From Wenzhouxiangella sp. XN79A (lineage in GTDB: Bacteria > Pseudomonadota > Gammaproteobacteria > Xanthomonadales > Wenzhouxiangellaceae), in contig NZ_JAAWWS010000142.1 of NCBI RefSeq assembly GCF_012272825.1, positions 62,001 to 126,000 of the forward strand: a stretch of 64,000 bases of DNA. Reading direction: 5' to 3'. A program made the position numbers and the translations under genes. Positions within the stretch are counted from its first letter, which is position 1. Every line of letters starts with the position of its first letter. Under the pieces are notes generated by a model. That model was not told the origin of the DNA and did not search any database. It saw nothing but the letters and a program-made list of their open reading frames with translations. Below are positions 17,948 through 31,606 of this stretch, in pieces.

Positions 17948-18625
17948 ATGACCGGGAACGCTCGAATCCCCGCTGTGTCCGTGCGCCCGTTCCTGCGCTT
18001 GATCGCGCTCGTGTTCGTCGCGTTTCTCGCCGGTTGCCAGGCGGCCAAGTACCGCACGCTGGAAACCTTCGGCATCGAGAAGCGCGACATCCTGTCCGAC
18101 CGGGTCGAATCCGCGCGCGACGCCCAGGACGACGCACGCGAGCAGTTCGTCTCGGCGCTGGAGCAGTTCCGGGCCACCGTGGCCTTCGACGGCGGCGAAC
18201 TCGAGGATCTCTACGACCGCCTCGACCGAGAGTACCGGCGCAGCGTCGACGACGCCGACCGGGTCCGGGACCGGATCGATTCGATCCGGCAGGTCGCCGA
18301 GGACCTGTTCGAGGAGTGGGAGGACGAGCTGGCGGCCTACCGGAGCGCCGAACTGCGCGCGCGCTCGGCCGCACTGAAGCGGGATACCGAGTCGCGCTAC
18401 GCGCGCATGATCGGCGCGATGGAGCGGGCCGAGGCGACCATGGACCCGGTGCTGCAGGCCTTTCAGGACCAGGTGCTGTTTCTCAAGCACAACCTCAACG
18501 CCCGCGCCGTCGCTGCGCTTCGGGCCGAGCTCGACGGCATCGAGGACGACACCGAAGCGCTGATCTCGGCGATGAACGCCTCGATCGACGAGGCCGATGC
18601 CTTCATGCGGTCGCTGAAGGGCTGA
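17948..18625 (+). CDS. DUF2959 lipoprotein
   Basis: 225 aa from ATG 17948, chosen because AGGAG lies 8 bp upstream and because it places the lipobox FLAGC at Cys30. The mature protein is almost wholly helical and charged: IEKRDILSDRVESARDAQDDAREQF, VAEDLFEEWEDELAAY, MDPVLQAFQDQVLFLKHNLNARA. This pattern is typical of DUF2959, a family of gammaproteobacterial lipoproteins without a known function. Likely periplasmic and coiled-coil. Confidence 0.85.
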   Translation: MTGNARIPAVSVRPFLRLIALVFVAFLAGCQAAKYRTLETFGIEKRDILSDRVESARDAQDDAREQFVSALEQFRATVAFDGGELEDLYDRLDREYRRSVDDADRVRDRIDSIRQVAEDLFEEWEDELAAYRSAELRARSAALKRDTESRYARMIGAMERAEATMDPVLQAFQDQVLFLKHNLNARAVAALRAELDGIEDDTEALISAMNASIDEADAFMRSLKG

Positions 18626-18877
18626 GCGGATTCATCGTCGGGCCCGGGCCGTGGAGCGGTGTCCCGGCGTGCCGAGACGCTCGGCCGAACTCCACCGCTC
18701 ACGTTGCTCTGGGTGACCCCGACGAGGCGATTCGCGATCCGGGGGAACGCTGACGAGGCCTTGCATCTGCCCGTCGGAGTCTGGCACGGTGGTAGACGGC
18801 TGACGTCGCGCAGACCACCGACACCCGCTGGTCGAAGCCCGTCGGTCGAAGTCACCGCCAACCACCGTGGAGGGTCA

Positions 18878-20206
18878 ATGGAAACCGAAGCTCGTGATGC
18901 ATCGACCGCAGAACCTGCATCGGAGGTCGAGTCCGGGGCCGACTCCGAGTCCGAGTCCGTCATCCCCGAAGTCTTTCTTGCCCGGTCCGGATCCGATTAC
19001 GCAACCATCGACGAGGCGCTGCAGGAGGTCCTGCGGGCGATCCGTCAGCACATGGGAATGGAGGTCGCGTTCATTTCGGAGTTCGTCGCCGGCGAGCGCA
19101 CCTTCCGCTACGTCGATCGCGACGAAGACGCGCCGGCGATCGAGGTCGACAGCGGCGAGCCGATCGAAGGCAGTTATTGCATGCGGGTCGTCGATGGGCG
19201 TTTGCCCCAGATCATTCCCGACGCCTGGGAGCTGAGGGCGGCCGAGGAAATTCCGGCGACCCGGGCGGTACCGGTCCGGGCCCACCTGAGCGTTCCGATC
19301 CGCCTGTCCAACGGCCAGATCTACGGCACGTTCTGTTGTTTCAGTACCACCCCCGACCCCAGCCTGGATCGCCGCGACCTGGCCGTGATGCGAGTGTTCG
19401 CCGATTTCGCGGCCCGCCAGATCGAGCGCCGCAGCGTGATCGTGTCGGAGCGACACGCGGCGCGGGAACGCATTCAGGGGGTGCTGGACGAGCGAGGTCT
19501 GTACATGCTGGCCCAACCGGTGTTCGCGATCGGCGACTCGGCCCCGGTCGGGTTCGAAGCGCTGGCCCGTTTCTCATCCGGTCCGCTGCGTCCGCCCGAC
19601 CAGTGGTTCGAGGAGGCCAGGCGCGTGGACCTGCACGAGGACCTTACCGCGCTGGCCGTCGACGAAGCCGTCAACTCGCTGGAGCGCCTGCCGGGATCGG
19701 CGTCGCTGAGCATCAACATCGAGCCCGATGCGGTGATCTCCGGTGAAGCCGGGCGCCTGTTGGCACGCGCCGACGCCCGGCGCATCGTACTCGAACTGAC
19801 CGAATCCCGACGCGTCGAGGATTACGATCATCTCCGATCCGAACTCGCGCACCTGCGATCGCTCGGCATCCGGATCGCCATCGACGATTTCGGCGCCGGC
19901 TACGCCAGCATGCGCCATGTGCTCGAGCTTCGGCCCGATCTCGTCAAGCTGGATCGCAGCATAGTCAGTGACGTCGATCAGGACGGCGACCGGCGGGCGC
20001 TGGTGGCCGCCATCGTGGCCTTTGCCGAGGAAACCGGCACGCGGGTCGTCGCCGAAGGCGTCGAGAAGGTTTCCGAACTCGAGCAGTTGGTTGCAATGGG
20101 CGTCGATCGTTACCAGGGGTACCTGCTCGGGCGGCCGATGCCGATCGTCGACTGCGCGGACTACCGCCTTCCCGATGATCTCGCCCCGGTGCTGGCCGCG
20201 GCTTGA
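18878..20206 (+). CDS. GAF-EAL cyclic-di-GMP phosphodiesterase
   Basis: 442 aa from ATG 18878, which has GGAGGG immediately upstream. A GAF domain spans ~45-185 (VPVRAHLSVPIRLSNGQIYGTFCCF). The EAL domain spans ~200-430 and keeps the catalytic set: E in GFEALARF, N in LSINIEP, E in LELTES, DD in IDDFGAGYAS, K in VKLDRSIV, E in VAEGVE and Q in YQGYLLGRPMP. It should hydrolyse c-di-GMP under control of a GAF ligand. The protein is soluble. The 252-bp upstream gap shows no clear promoter. Confidence 0.88.
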   Translation: METEARDASTAEPASEVESGADSESESVIPEVFLARSGSDYATIDEALQEVLRAIRQHMGMEVAFISEFVAGERTFRYVDRDEDAPAIEVDSGEPIEGSYCMRVVDGRLPQIIPDAWELRAAEEIPATRAVPVRAHLSVPIRLSNGQIYGTFCCFSTTPDPSLDRRDLAVMRVFADFAARQIERRSVIVSERHAARERIQGVLDERGLYMLAQPVFAIGDSAPVGFEALARFSSGPLRPPDQWFEEARRVDLHEDLTALAVDEAVNSLERLPGSASLSINIEPDAVISGEAGRLLARADARRIVLELTESRRVEDYDHLRSELAHLRSLGIRIAIDDFGAGYASMRHVLELRPDLVKLDRSIVSDVDQDGDRRALVAAIVAFAEETGTRVVAEGVEKVSELEQLVAMGVDRYQGYLLGRPMPIVDCADYRLPDDLAPVLAAA

Positions 20207-20348
20207 CGGAACGGCGACGGATGCACGGCGTCGTGCCGAGATCGTACGCCGCCACTCGTTCGGGAACGTTCAGCGAATCGGAGCGTCAGAGACGGACGGG
20301 TCGGGTGCGCTGGAATCCAGGGGGTGGCGAGTGGTGCAGAACAGGTCG

Positions 20349-21578
20349 ATGAAAATGGCGCAGAGGTATTGGCGAATCGGCGGGCTGCTGCTTGCAACGC
20401 TGGTCCAGGCCTCGGTCGCGCTCGGTGACGAGGCCGCCTTCGAGGCCTGCCGCGCGCAGCTTGCCGACCAGGCCCGGGCGCACGGTGTTCCCGAGCGCAT
20501 CGTCGAGTCCGCCCTGCTGCCGGTTCGCTACCAGGCGCGGGTGATCGAACTCGACCGGGCCCAGCCGGAATTCCGGCAGTCGTTTTCCGCCTATTTCCGG
20601 GCCCGGGTCAGCGCGGCGCGGATCAACACCGGGCGCCTGATGCTGGCCAGCTACCCCGAACTGTGGTCGCGCCTGCTGGCCGAATACGGCGTGCCGGGCC
20701 GTTACCTGGTCGCGTTCTGGGGGCTGGAGACCAACTACGGCGGCTTCCTCGGCGGCATGCCGACGCTCGACGTGCTGGCCACGCTGGCCTGCGATGATCG
20801 TCGCTCGTCGTTCTTCACCGAGCAGTTGATGACCGCATTGGGACTGATCGAGCGCGAGCGACTGGAACCGGACCGAATGCGCGGATCCTGGGCCGGCGCC
20901 ATGGGCCATACCCAGTTCATGCCGTCGACCTGGCGCGACCACGCGGTCGACGGCGACGGCGATGGTCGCATCGACCTGTGGAACAGCATCCCCGACGCGA
21001 TGGCCTCGGCCGCGAGCTACCTGGCCGACCTGGGCTGGCGGGCCGGTGAGCGCTGGGGCAGGGAAGTGCGCCTGCCCGACGGATTCCCGTTTGCCCAGAG
21101 CGGGCTGGACCAGCGCCGGCCGTTGTCGCACTGGCGCGCGCTCGGCGTGCGGACCGCCCGCGGTGAGCTGGTGCCCGATCTCGACCTCGAGGCCGCGGTG
21201 CTGGTGCCGATGGGACACCGCGGGCCGGCCTTCCTGGTCTACCCGAACTTCGATGCGATCGTGGCCTGGAACCGTTCGCAGTCCTACGCCCTGGCCGTGG
21301 GCCACCTGGCCGACCGAATCGTCGGTGGCGGGCCGTTGGCGGCCGGGCTGCCGGACATCGACCGCGCCCCGGCCCGCGCCACGGTCGAGGCGCTGCAGCG
21401 ACGACTGGCCGAACTCGGGCACGATCCCGGCGAGCCCGACGGGCTGATCGGGCCGGCCACGCGCGCCGCGCTGCGCGACTGGCAGGCCCGCGAGGGCCGG
21501 ATCGCCGACGGCTATCCGGATCCCGACACGCTTCGCGCGCTGGGCCTGGAGCCGGCTGCGGAAGCGGACGAGACATGA
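20349..21578 (+). CDS. Lytic murein transglycosylase, MltB type, with C-terminal peptidoglycan-binding domain
   Basis: 409 aa from ATG 20349 (a second ATG follows two codons later; the frame stays open upstream but would overlap the EAL gene). Signal peptide at 1-26. The SLT_2 domain (~30-325) has the catalytic Glu127 in FWGLETNYGGFLG, and RGSWAGAMGHTQFMPSTW. A PG_binding_1 domain lies at ~340-400 (LQRRLAELGHDPGEPDGLIGPATRAAL). It cleaves glycan strands to 1,6-anhydro-MurNAc ends in the periplasm. Its stop overlaps the next start (ATGA), so the three wall genes form a coupled cluster. Confidence 0.9.
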   Translation: MKMAQRYWRIGGLLLATLVQASVALGDEAAFEACRAQLADQARAHGVPERIVESALLPVRYQARVIELDRAQPEFRQSFSAYFRARVSAARINTGRLMLASYPELWSRLLAEYGVPGRYLVAFWGLETNYGGFLGGMPTLDVLATLACDDRRSSFFTEQLMTALGLIERERLEPDRMRGSWAGAMGHTQFMPSTWRDHAVDGDGDGRIDLWNSIPDAMASAASYLADLGWRAGERWGREVRLPDGFPFAQSGLDQRRPLSHWRALGVRTARGELVPDLDLEAAVLVPMGHRGPAFLVYPNFDAIVAWNRSQSYALAVGHLADRIVGGGPLAAGLPDIDRAPARATVEALQRRLAELGHDPGEPDGLIGPATRAALRDWQAREGRIADGYPDPDTLRALGLEPAAEADET

Positions 21579-22402
21579 CCGGGACGAAGCCCCACGCGCC
21601 GGCGCCGGATCGCTTCGGTCCGCTGCACCTGGGCCACCTGCTGCTGCTGGTCGGCGGACTGGCCCTGCTGGCCGGCAGCGTCTGGATCGATTCGCGCGTC
21701 GAGTCGCTGCCGGACTTCGAGCGCGAGGGCCCGGCCGAGGCCCGCAAGCAGGCCTTCTTCGACTACCTGGCGCCGCGGGTGCGGCAGGCCAACGACGAAA
21801 TCCGGGCCGAGCGCCGCCGCTTGCTGGCGCTTCAGCGTCGGATCGAAACCGGCCAGGCGCCCGGCTGGTGGGAGCGGCGCTGGCTCAACGCCCTGGCGCG
21901 ATCCTACGAGCTGGACCCGGACCCGCAGCGCAGCCTGGCCGAGACGGTCGATGCGCTGACGCTGCGCGTGGATACCGTGCCACCGGCTCTGGCCCTGGTT
22001 CAGGCCGCAGTGGAGTCGGGCTGGGGACGCTCGCGCTTCGCCCGCCAGGCCAACAACCTGTTCGGTCACTGGTGCTACGAACCCGGATGCGGCCTGGTCC
22101 CGGCGCGCCGCGACGCCGGTGCCCGGCACGAGGTGGCCGCGTTCGAATCGCCCCGGCAATCGGTCGAGCGCTACCTGCACAACCTCAATACCCATCCGCC
22201 GTACGCGCCGTTCCGCCAACGCCGCGCGGCCCTGCGCGCGCAGGAGCGACCGCTGCGGGCCGGCGAACTGGTCGAGGGACTGCTGCAGTACTCGGAGCGG
22301 CGGGACGCCTACGTCGAGGAAATCGAGACCGTGCTGCGCGTCAATCGGCCCCTGCTCGAGGCCGCGCTGGCCTCGTCCGGACCCGCCGCGGAGCGACCGT
22401 GA
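21575..22402 (+). CDS. Bax/FlgJ-type N-acetylglucosaminidase-domain membrane protein
   Basis: 275 aa. A single transmembrane segment (~20-37) anchors it in the inner membrane. The glucosaminidase fold begins around 130, with predicted catalytic Glu147 in LVQAAVESGWGRSRFARQANNLFGHWC and the family block YLHNLNTHPPYAPFR. Closest in architecture to E. coli Bax, whose role is poorly defined. It overlaps the upstream transglycosylase by 4 bp and the downstream deacetylase start by GTGA. Confidence 0.82.
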   Translation: MTGTKPHAPAPDRFGPLHLGHLLLLVGGLALLAGSVWIDSRVESLPDFEREGPAEARKQAFFDYLAPRVRQANDEIRAERRRLLALQRRIETGQAPGWWERRWLNALARSYELDPDPQRSLAETVDALTLRVDTVPPALALVQAAVESGWGRSRFARQANNLFGHWCYEPGCGLVPARRDAGARHEVAAFESPRQSVERYLHNLNTHPPYAPFRQRRAALRAQERPLRAGELVEGLLQYSERRDAYVEEIETVLRVNRPLLEAALASSGPAAERP

Positions 22403-23511
22403 GCGGCATCGGACCTGCGCCGCGTCACTGTCGGGTGTTGCTTGTCCTGCTCGGACTGGCGCTGCTGCCGGGACCGGTCGGGTCGCTGTCGGGCCGTTCG
22501 CCGCCGGTGCCGGCCGCCGACCACGCCGTGATCCTGCTCTACCACCACGTGGCCGACGACACCCCGGCCGCGACCAGCGTCCGCCCGGATCGGTTCGCCG
22601 AGCACCTGGCCTGGCTGGCCGACAACGGCTATCGGGTGCTGGCCCTGGACGACCTGCTCGAGCGCCTTCAGGCCGGCAGTCCGGTGCCCGATCGATCGGT
22701 TGCGATCACCTTCGACGATGCCTGGGTGTCGGTCCACGACGTGGCGGCACCGATGCTGGCCGAGCGCGGCTGGCCGTTCACGGTCTTCGTCAACACCGGT
22801 GCGGTCGACGCCGGCCAGGGTCCGGTCATGACCTGGGACCAGCTTCGTGCGCTCGCGCCGCTGGGCGGCGCGATCGGCAGCCACTCGGCCTCGCACGATC
22901 ATCTGCCGGCGCGCCGCGCCGGCGAGTCCCCGGATGCGTGGCGCAGCCGGATCGACGCCGACCTGGCCCGCGCCCTGGCGCGGATCGAACAGGAGATCGG
23001 ACAGGCCTCGCGAGCGTTCGCGTATCCGTACGGCGAGGACAGTGCGGCCCTGGCCGAACGGGTTGCGCAGGTCCATGCCTTCGGGCTGGTCCAGCGCTCC
23101 GGGGCGGTCGGCCCGGGCAGCGATTTCCGGGCCCTGCCGCGGTTTCCGCTGGCGGTCGGCTTCGACGGCCTCGACCGGCTCGAGCGAGCCGTCCGGTCGC
23201 GGCCGCTGCCGGTCCGCGAGGCCCGCGCGACGCCGAGCGATGACGGCATTCGCGATCACGCGCTGGACCACCTGACGCTGGTCCTCGGCCCGGGCGATTA
23301 CCGCGCCGACGCGCTGGCCTGTTATTCGGCCGGGGGCGACTCGCTGGACCTGCAGCGTCCGATGGACGCCGAGGAGCGCATCGTCCGGATCACATTGCGC
23401 GGTCTCGATCGGCCGGGCCGAAACAAGATCAACTGCACCGCGCCGGCGGCCGACGGTAGCGGCGACTGGTACTGGTATTCCTACCAGTGGCTGCGCCCGC
23501 CGCTGGAGTAG
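22399..23511 (+). CDS. Polysaccharide deacetylase (NodB/CE4) family protein
   Basis: 370 aa from GTG 22399, whose GTGA overlaps the previous stop. Signal peptide at ~1-30. The NodB core keeps the metal site: Asp-Asp in AITFDDAW (104-107) and His162/His166 in GSHSASHDHL. The start ILLYHHVADDTPAATS matches the PgaB/IcaB-like branch. The last ~100 residues add a beta-rich region (DYRADALACYSAGGDSL). Likely removes acetyl groups from peptidoglycan or an exopolysaccharide in the envelope, with the two upstream wall enzymes. Confidence 0.85.
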   Translation: MSGIGPAPRHCRVLLVLLGLALLPGPVGSLSGRSPPVPAADHAVILLYHHVADDTPAATSVRPDRFAEHLAWLADNGYRVLALDDLLERLQAGSPVPDRSVAITFDDAWVSVHDVAAPMLAERGWPFTVFVNTGAVDAGQGPVMTWDQLRALAPLGGAIGSHSASHDHLPARRAGESPDAWRSRIDADLARALARIEQEIGQASRAFAYPYGEDSAALAERVAQVHAFGLVQRSGAVGPGSDFRALPRFPLAVGFDGLDRLERAVRSRPLPVREARATPSDDGIRDHALDHLTLVLGPGDYRADALACYSAGGDSLDLQRPMDAEERIVRITLRGLDRPGRNKINCTAPAADGSGDWYWYSYQWLRPPLE

Positions 23512-23563
23512 GCGGCCGACTCGGCCTGCACTGGCCGCCGGGATCCTCCACGGGACTGGGCCG

Positions 23564-24430
23564 TTGAAACGGGAGCGCGCGCGCAGGAGCCGGAACGTCG
23601 ATGATCGTCGCGGCCGCCGCGGCCGCCGCGTCGCGGCCGGCGGGGGAATCGGCCTGGTCGGGATCGGCATCGTGGTCGTCGTCGGTCTGTTGCTGGGCAA
23701 GAGCCCGATGGAGATGCTCGGTCTGGTCGCCGAGCTCGACGAGGGGGGCTCGCCGGCCTCCAGCGCACCGGCCGCACCGCCCGATCCGGAATCGGCTGCG
23801 TTCATCGAGGCGATTCCGGGTGAGACCGAGGACGTCTGGAGCGAGATCTTCGCCGCCCGCGGCGAGCGCTATCCGGCGCCGACGCTGGTCCTGTTCAGCG
23901 GGGTCGTCCAGTCGGCCTGCGGGCGGGCCAGCAGTGCGGTGGGCCCGTTCTACTGCCCGGCCGACCAGCCGGTCTGCATCGACACCTCGTTCTACGACCA
24001 GATGGAGCGCCGGCCGGGCGGCGGTGGCGACTTTGCCGAAGCCTATGTGATCGCCCACGAGGTCGGCCATCATGTCCAGACCGTGACCGGCACCACCGAG
24101 GTCGTCCATCGGGCGCGCCAGCGCGGCGAGAATCTCGAAGGCACCGATGGCCTGCTGGTCCGCCAGGAGCTGCAGGCCGACTGCTGTGCGGGCGTCTGGG
24201 GCCATCGCGCCCAGCAGCGTCACCAGTGGCTGGAGCCAGGGAACATCGAGGAGGCCCTGGACACCGCCAGCGCGATCGGTGACGATCATCTTCAGCGCCG
24301 GGCCCGCGGCACCGTGGTGCCGGATTCGTTCACCCACGGAAGCGCGGAACAGCGCGTGCGCTGGTTCCGGCGCGGCTTCGAAAGCGGTGATCCGGCACGC
24401 TGCGACACCTTCGGTGCCATGCGGCTGTGA
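23564..24430 (+). CDS. ypfJ: YpfJ/KPN_02809-family neutral zinc metallopeptidase
   Basis: 288 aa. The TTG start at 23564 gives MKRERARRSRNVDDRRGRR, which fits the conserved R-rich N-terminus ending NVxDRRG, so it is preferred to internal ATGs. One transmembrane segment lies at ~28-45. The zinc motif HEVGHH is at 165-170, and QELQADCCAGVWGH supplies the third ligand region typical of this family. Substrate unknown. Confidence 0.85.
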   Translation: MKRERARRSRNVDDRRGRRGRRVAAGGGIGLVGIGIVVVVGLLLGKSPMEMLGLVAELDEGGSPASSAPAAPPDPESAAFIEAIPGETEDVWSEIFAARGERYPAPTLVLFSGVVQSACGRASSAVGPFYCPADQPVCIDTSFYDQMERRPGGGGDFAEAYVIAHEVGHHVQTVTGTTEVVHRARQRGENLEGTDGLLVRQELQADCCAGVWGHRAQQRHQWLEPGNIEEALDTASAIGDDHLQRRARGTVVPDSFTHGSAEQRVRWFRRGFESGDPARCDTFGAMRL

Positions 24431-24433
24431 CCC

Positions 24434-25119
24434 TCAGGCCTCGAGTTTCGCCGCCGGTTCGCGTGTGCCGTGCCGGACCAGGCGCAGGAAGTCCGGCCGG
24501 TCGAGCAGGCGCAGGTTGAACTGTTCCAGGTGCGGGTTCCACAGCTGGCAGTCGCAGAACAGGAAGCCGGCCGTTTCGAGCCGGCGCATCAGCTCGATCA
24601 AGGCCACTTTCGACGCATCGCGGGCGTGATGGAACTTGCTCTCGGCAAAGAACACCCGGCCGACCGCGACGCCGTAGACCCCGCCGACCAGTCGGCCGTC
24701 GAGCCGGACCTCGAGGCTGTGCGCGTCGCCGTGCCGGTGCAGTTCGTTGTATGCCGCCTGCATCTCGGTGGTGATCCAGGTGCCCTCGGCGTGCTCGCGC
24801 GTTTCCGCGCAGGCCCGGATCACGGCGTCGAAATCGCGATCGACGGTGACCTCGAAGCGGCCCTGGCGCAGGGTCCGCTCCAGCCGCCGGGGTACGTGGA
24901 CGGCGTCCGGGATCAGCACCGCGCGCGGGTCGGGCGACCACCACAGGATCGGCCCACCGGGTTCGTACCACGGGAAGATGCCTTCGCGGTAACCGGCCAG
25001 GAGGCGCTCGCGCGACAGGTCGCCGCCGACCGCGATCAGGCCGTCGGGATGCCGCCCGGCACCGGGGTCGGGAAACACCGGTGCCTCGCCCAGCACCGGC
25101 ACGGCGAACGGCGCCCCGC

Positions 25120-25123
<4 letters not shown>
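24434..25123 (-). CDS. aat: Leucyl/phenylalanyl-tRNA-protein transferase
   Basis: 229 aa. It adds Leu or Phe to proteins with N-terminal Arg or Lys, feeding the N-degron pathway. Signature blocks: GLIAVGGDLSRERLLAGYREGIFPWYEPG, WWSPDPRAVL, TWITTEMQAAY, GGVYGVAVGRVFFAESKF, CQLWNPHLEQF. Start ATG 25123 overlaps the upstream gene stop by 4 bp. The neighbourhood with trxB and ftsK is conserved in gammaproteobacteria. Confidence 0.95.
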
Positions 25124-29739
<4,616 letters not shown>

Positions 29740-29793
29740 CGCTGGGGCTGCTGCGCGGCCCGTGACCGGCGCCCGGCGGTGCTCGGAACCCTC

Positions 29794-30866
29794 TTCGCGC
29801 GCAAGCGCCCTCCAACAGGCGCCGGATCGCCGGGCCCGGATCGAAGGTCTGTTGGAGGCCGCTTGCGGGCGAAGGGTGGCCCGGCCGGTTCGCGAGCAAG
29901 CTCCCTCCAACAGGCGAAGTGGGCGGCGCAGTCGATCGGAGGTCTGTTGGAGGCCGCTTGCGGGCGAAGGGGGGTCGGATCGGTTCGCGAGCAAGCTCCC
30001 TCCAACAGGCGACGGATCGCCGGGCCCGAATCGAAGGTCTGTTGGAGGCCGCTTGCGGGCGAAGGGTGGCCCGGCCGGTTCGCGCGCAAGCGCCCTCCAA
30101 CAGGCGAATCAGCACCGGCGCCGGATCGAAGGTCTGTTGGAGGCCGCTTGCGGGCGAAGGGAGGCCCGGCCGGTTCGCGCGCAAGCGCCCTCCAACAGGC
30201 GAATCAGCACCGGCGCCGGATCGAAGGTCTGTTGGAGGCCGCTTGCGGGCGAAGGGAGGCCCGGCCGGTTCGCGCGCAAGCGCCCTCCAACAGGCGAAGT
30301 GGGCGGCGCAGTCGATCGAAGGTCTGTTGGAGGCCGCTTGCGGGCGAAGGGTGGCCCGACCGGTTCGCGAGCAAGCTCCCTCCAACAGGCGAAGTGGGCG
30401 GCGCAATCGATCGAAGGTCTGTTGGAGGCCGCTTGCGGGCGAAGGGTGGCCCGGCCGGTTCGCGCGCAAGCGCCCTCCAACAGGCGAATCAGCGCCGGCG
30501 CCGGATCGAAGGTCTGTTGGAGGCCGCTTGCGGGCGAAAGGAGGCCCGGCCGGTTCGCGAGCAAGCTCCCTCCAACAGGCGAAGTGGGCGGCGCAGTTGA
30601 TCGAAGGTCTGTTGGAGGCCGCTTGCGGGCGAAGGGTGGTACGGCCGGTTCGCGAGCAAGCGCGCTCCAACAGGCGACGGATCGCCGGGCCCGGATCGAA
30701 GGTCTGTTGGAGGCCGCTTGCGGGCGAAGGGTGGCTCGGCCGGTTCGCGCGCAAGCGCCCTCCAACAGGCGACGGATCGCCGGCGCCGGATCGAAGGTCT
30801 GTTGGAGGCCGCTTGCGGGCGAAGGGTGGTACGGCCGGTTCGCGCGCAAGCGCCCTCCAACAGGCG
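29794..30866. repeat. REPIN array: 11 hairpin units at an exact 95-bp period
   Basis: Each unit has a left arm (CTGTTGGAGGCCGCTTGCGG, continuing GCGAA), a 15-bp loop, and a right arm beginning TTCGCG and ending CCCTCCAACAG. The arms are complementary in about 23 of 25 positions. A ~30-bp spacer then leads to the next unit. The CAACAGG of the right arm recurs at 95-bp steps from 29816 to 30861, giving 12 right arms and 11 left arms; the first right arm is an orphan. Each arm also folds alone: a GGAG foot plus CCGC-TT-GCGG. Three spacer types alternate (start cggatcgc, aagtgggc, aatcagc). The GGAG-plus-hairpin form matches REP sequences paired as REPINs. No RAYT transposase is in the window. 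Confidence 0.9.
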
Positions 30867-30965
30867 CCGGATCGCCGGCGCCGGATCGTAGATCGTCAGG
30901 TTTCAGCCACCGTTCAGGGCAGGGCGGTCATAATCGGGGCCACTTCGAACCGGTGGATTCCCGCT

Positions 30966-31583
30966 GTGAAACTCCATTTCCTGATCCCGGTGCTCTCCGT
31001 CCTGTTCGTCGCGCTGCCCGCGCCGGCGCAGCAGGCCGACGCACGGGCGCTGCTCGATGCCTTCGCCGATGACCTGACCAGCCTGACCGCCGAGTTCACC
31101 CAGATCACGGTCGACGGCCGCGACGAGGTGGTCGAGCAGAGCGCGGGGCGGATGGCCTTCGAGGCGCCGGAGAAGATCCGCTGGGACTACCTCGAACCGT
31201 TCCCGCAGGTGCTGATCGCCGACGGCGAGCAGCTCTGGCACTACGACGAGGCGCTGGAGCAGGTCACGGTCCGGCCGCAGCCGGCGCCGGAAGACTCGCC
31301 GATGCTGGTCCTGACCCGGCCCGACCTGCTCGAGACCTTCTACCGCGTGCTGCGGTCCGATCAGCCGAACGTACTGCGGTTCGAGCCGCTGTCCGACGAA
31401 GCCGGCATCGAGATGGCCCGGCTGACCTTCGTCGACGGCGTGCCGTATGCGCTGGACCTGTTCGACCCGTTCGGCCAGTCGACCCGACTGACGCTGGAGA
31501 ACATCGAGCGCAATCCGACGATTGCCGAAGGCGAGTTCGTGTTCGAAGTGCCCGAAGGCGTCGACGTGCTCGAAGGGCTGTGA
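30966..31583 (+). CDS. lolA: Outer-membrane lipoprotein carrier protein
   Basis: 205 aa from GTG 30966. Signal peptide at ~1-21 (LIPVLSVLFVALPAPAQQ). Mature features of LolA: LTSLTAEFTQITVDG, GRMAFEAPEKIRWDY, PFPQVLIADGEQLWHYD, YALDLFDPFGQSTRLTLENI. It carries lipoproteins across the periplasm from LolCDE to LolB. The position after ftsK is the conserved one, but here 1.2 kb of repeats intervenes. A CATAAT box at about 30930 could be a private promoter. The same frame stays open upstream through the repeats, which should not be read as protein. Confidence 0.93.
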   Translation: MKLHFLIPVLSVLFVALPAPAQQADARALLDAFADDLTSLTAEFTQITVDGRDEVVEQSAGRMAFEAPEKIRWDYLEPFPQVLIADGEQLWHYDEALEQVTVRPQPAPEDSPMLVLTRPDLLETFYRVLRSDQPNVLRFEPLSDEAGIEMARLTFVDGVPYALDLFDPFGQSTRLTLENIERNPTIAEGEFVFEVPEGVDVLEGL

Positions 31584-31606
31584 CCGGCCGACGCTGAGCC
31601 GCCCGC

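Noticed and set aside
29794-30866. CRISPR array
   Set aside because: The repeating parts are long inverted arms, the spacers are reused among units, and no cas gene is present. REPIN structure explains it.
29762-31072. Long open frames through the repeat array on both strands
   Set aside because: The same short peptides recur in different frames because the period is 95 bp. No start with a ribosome site and no known fold.
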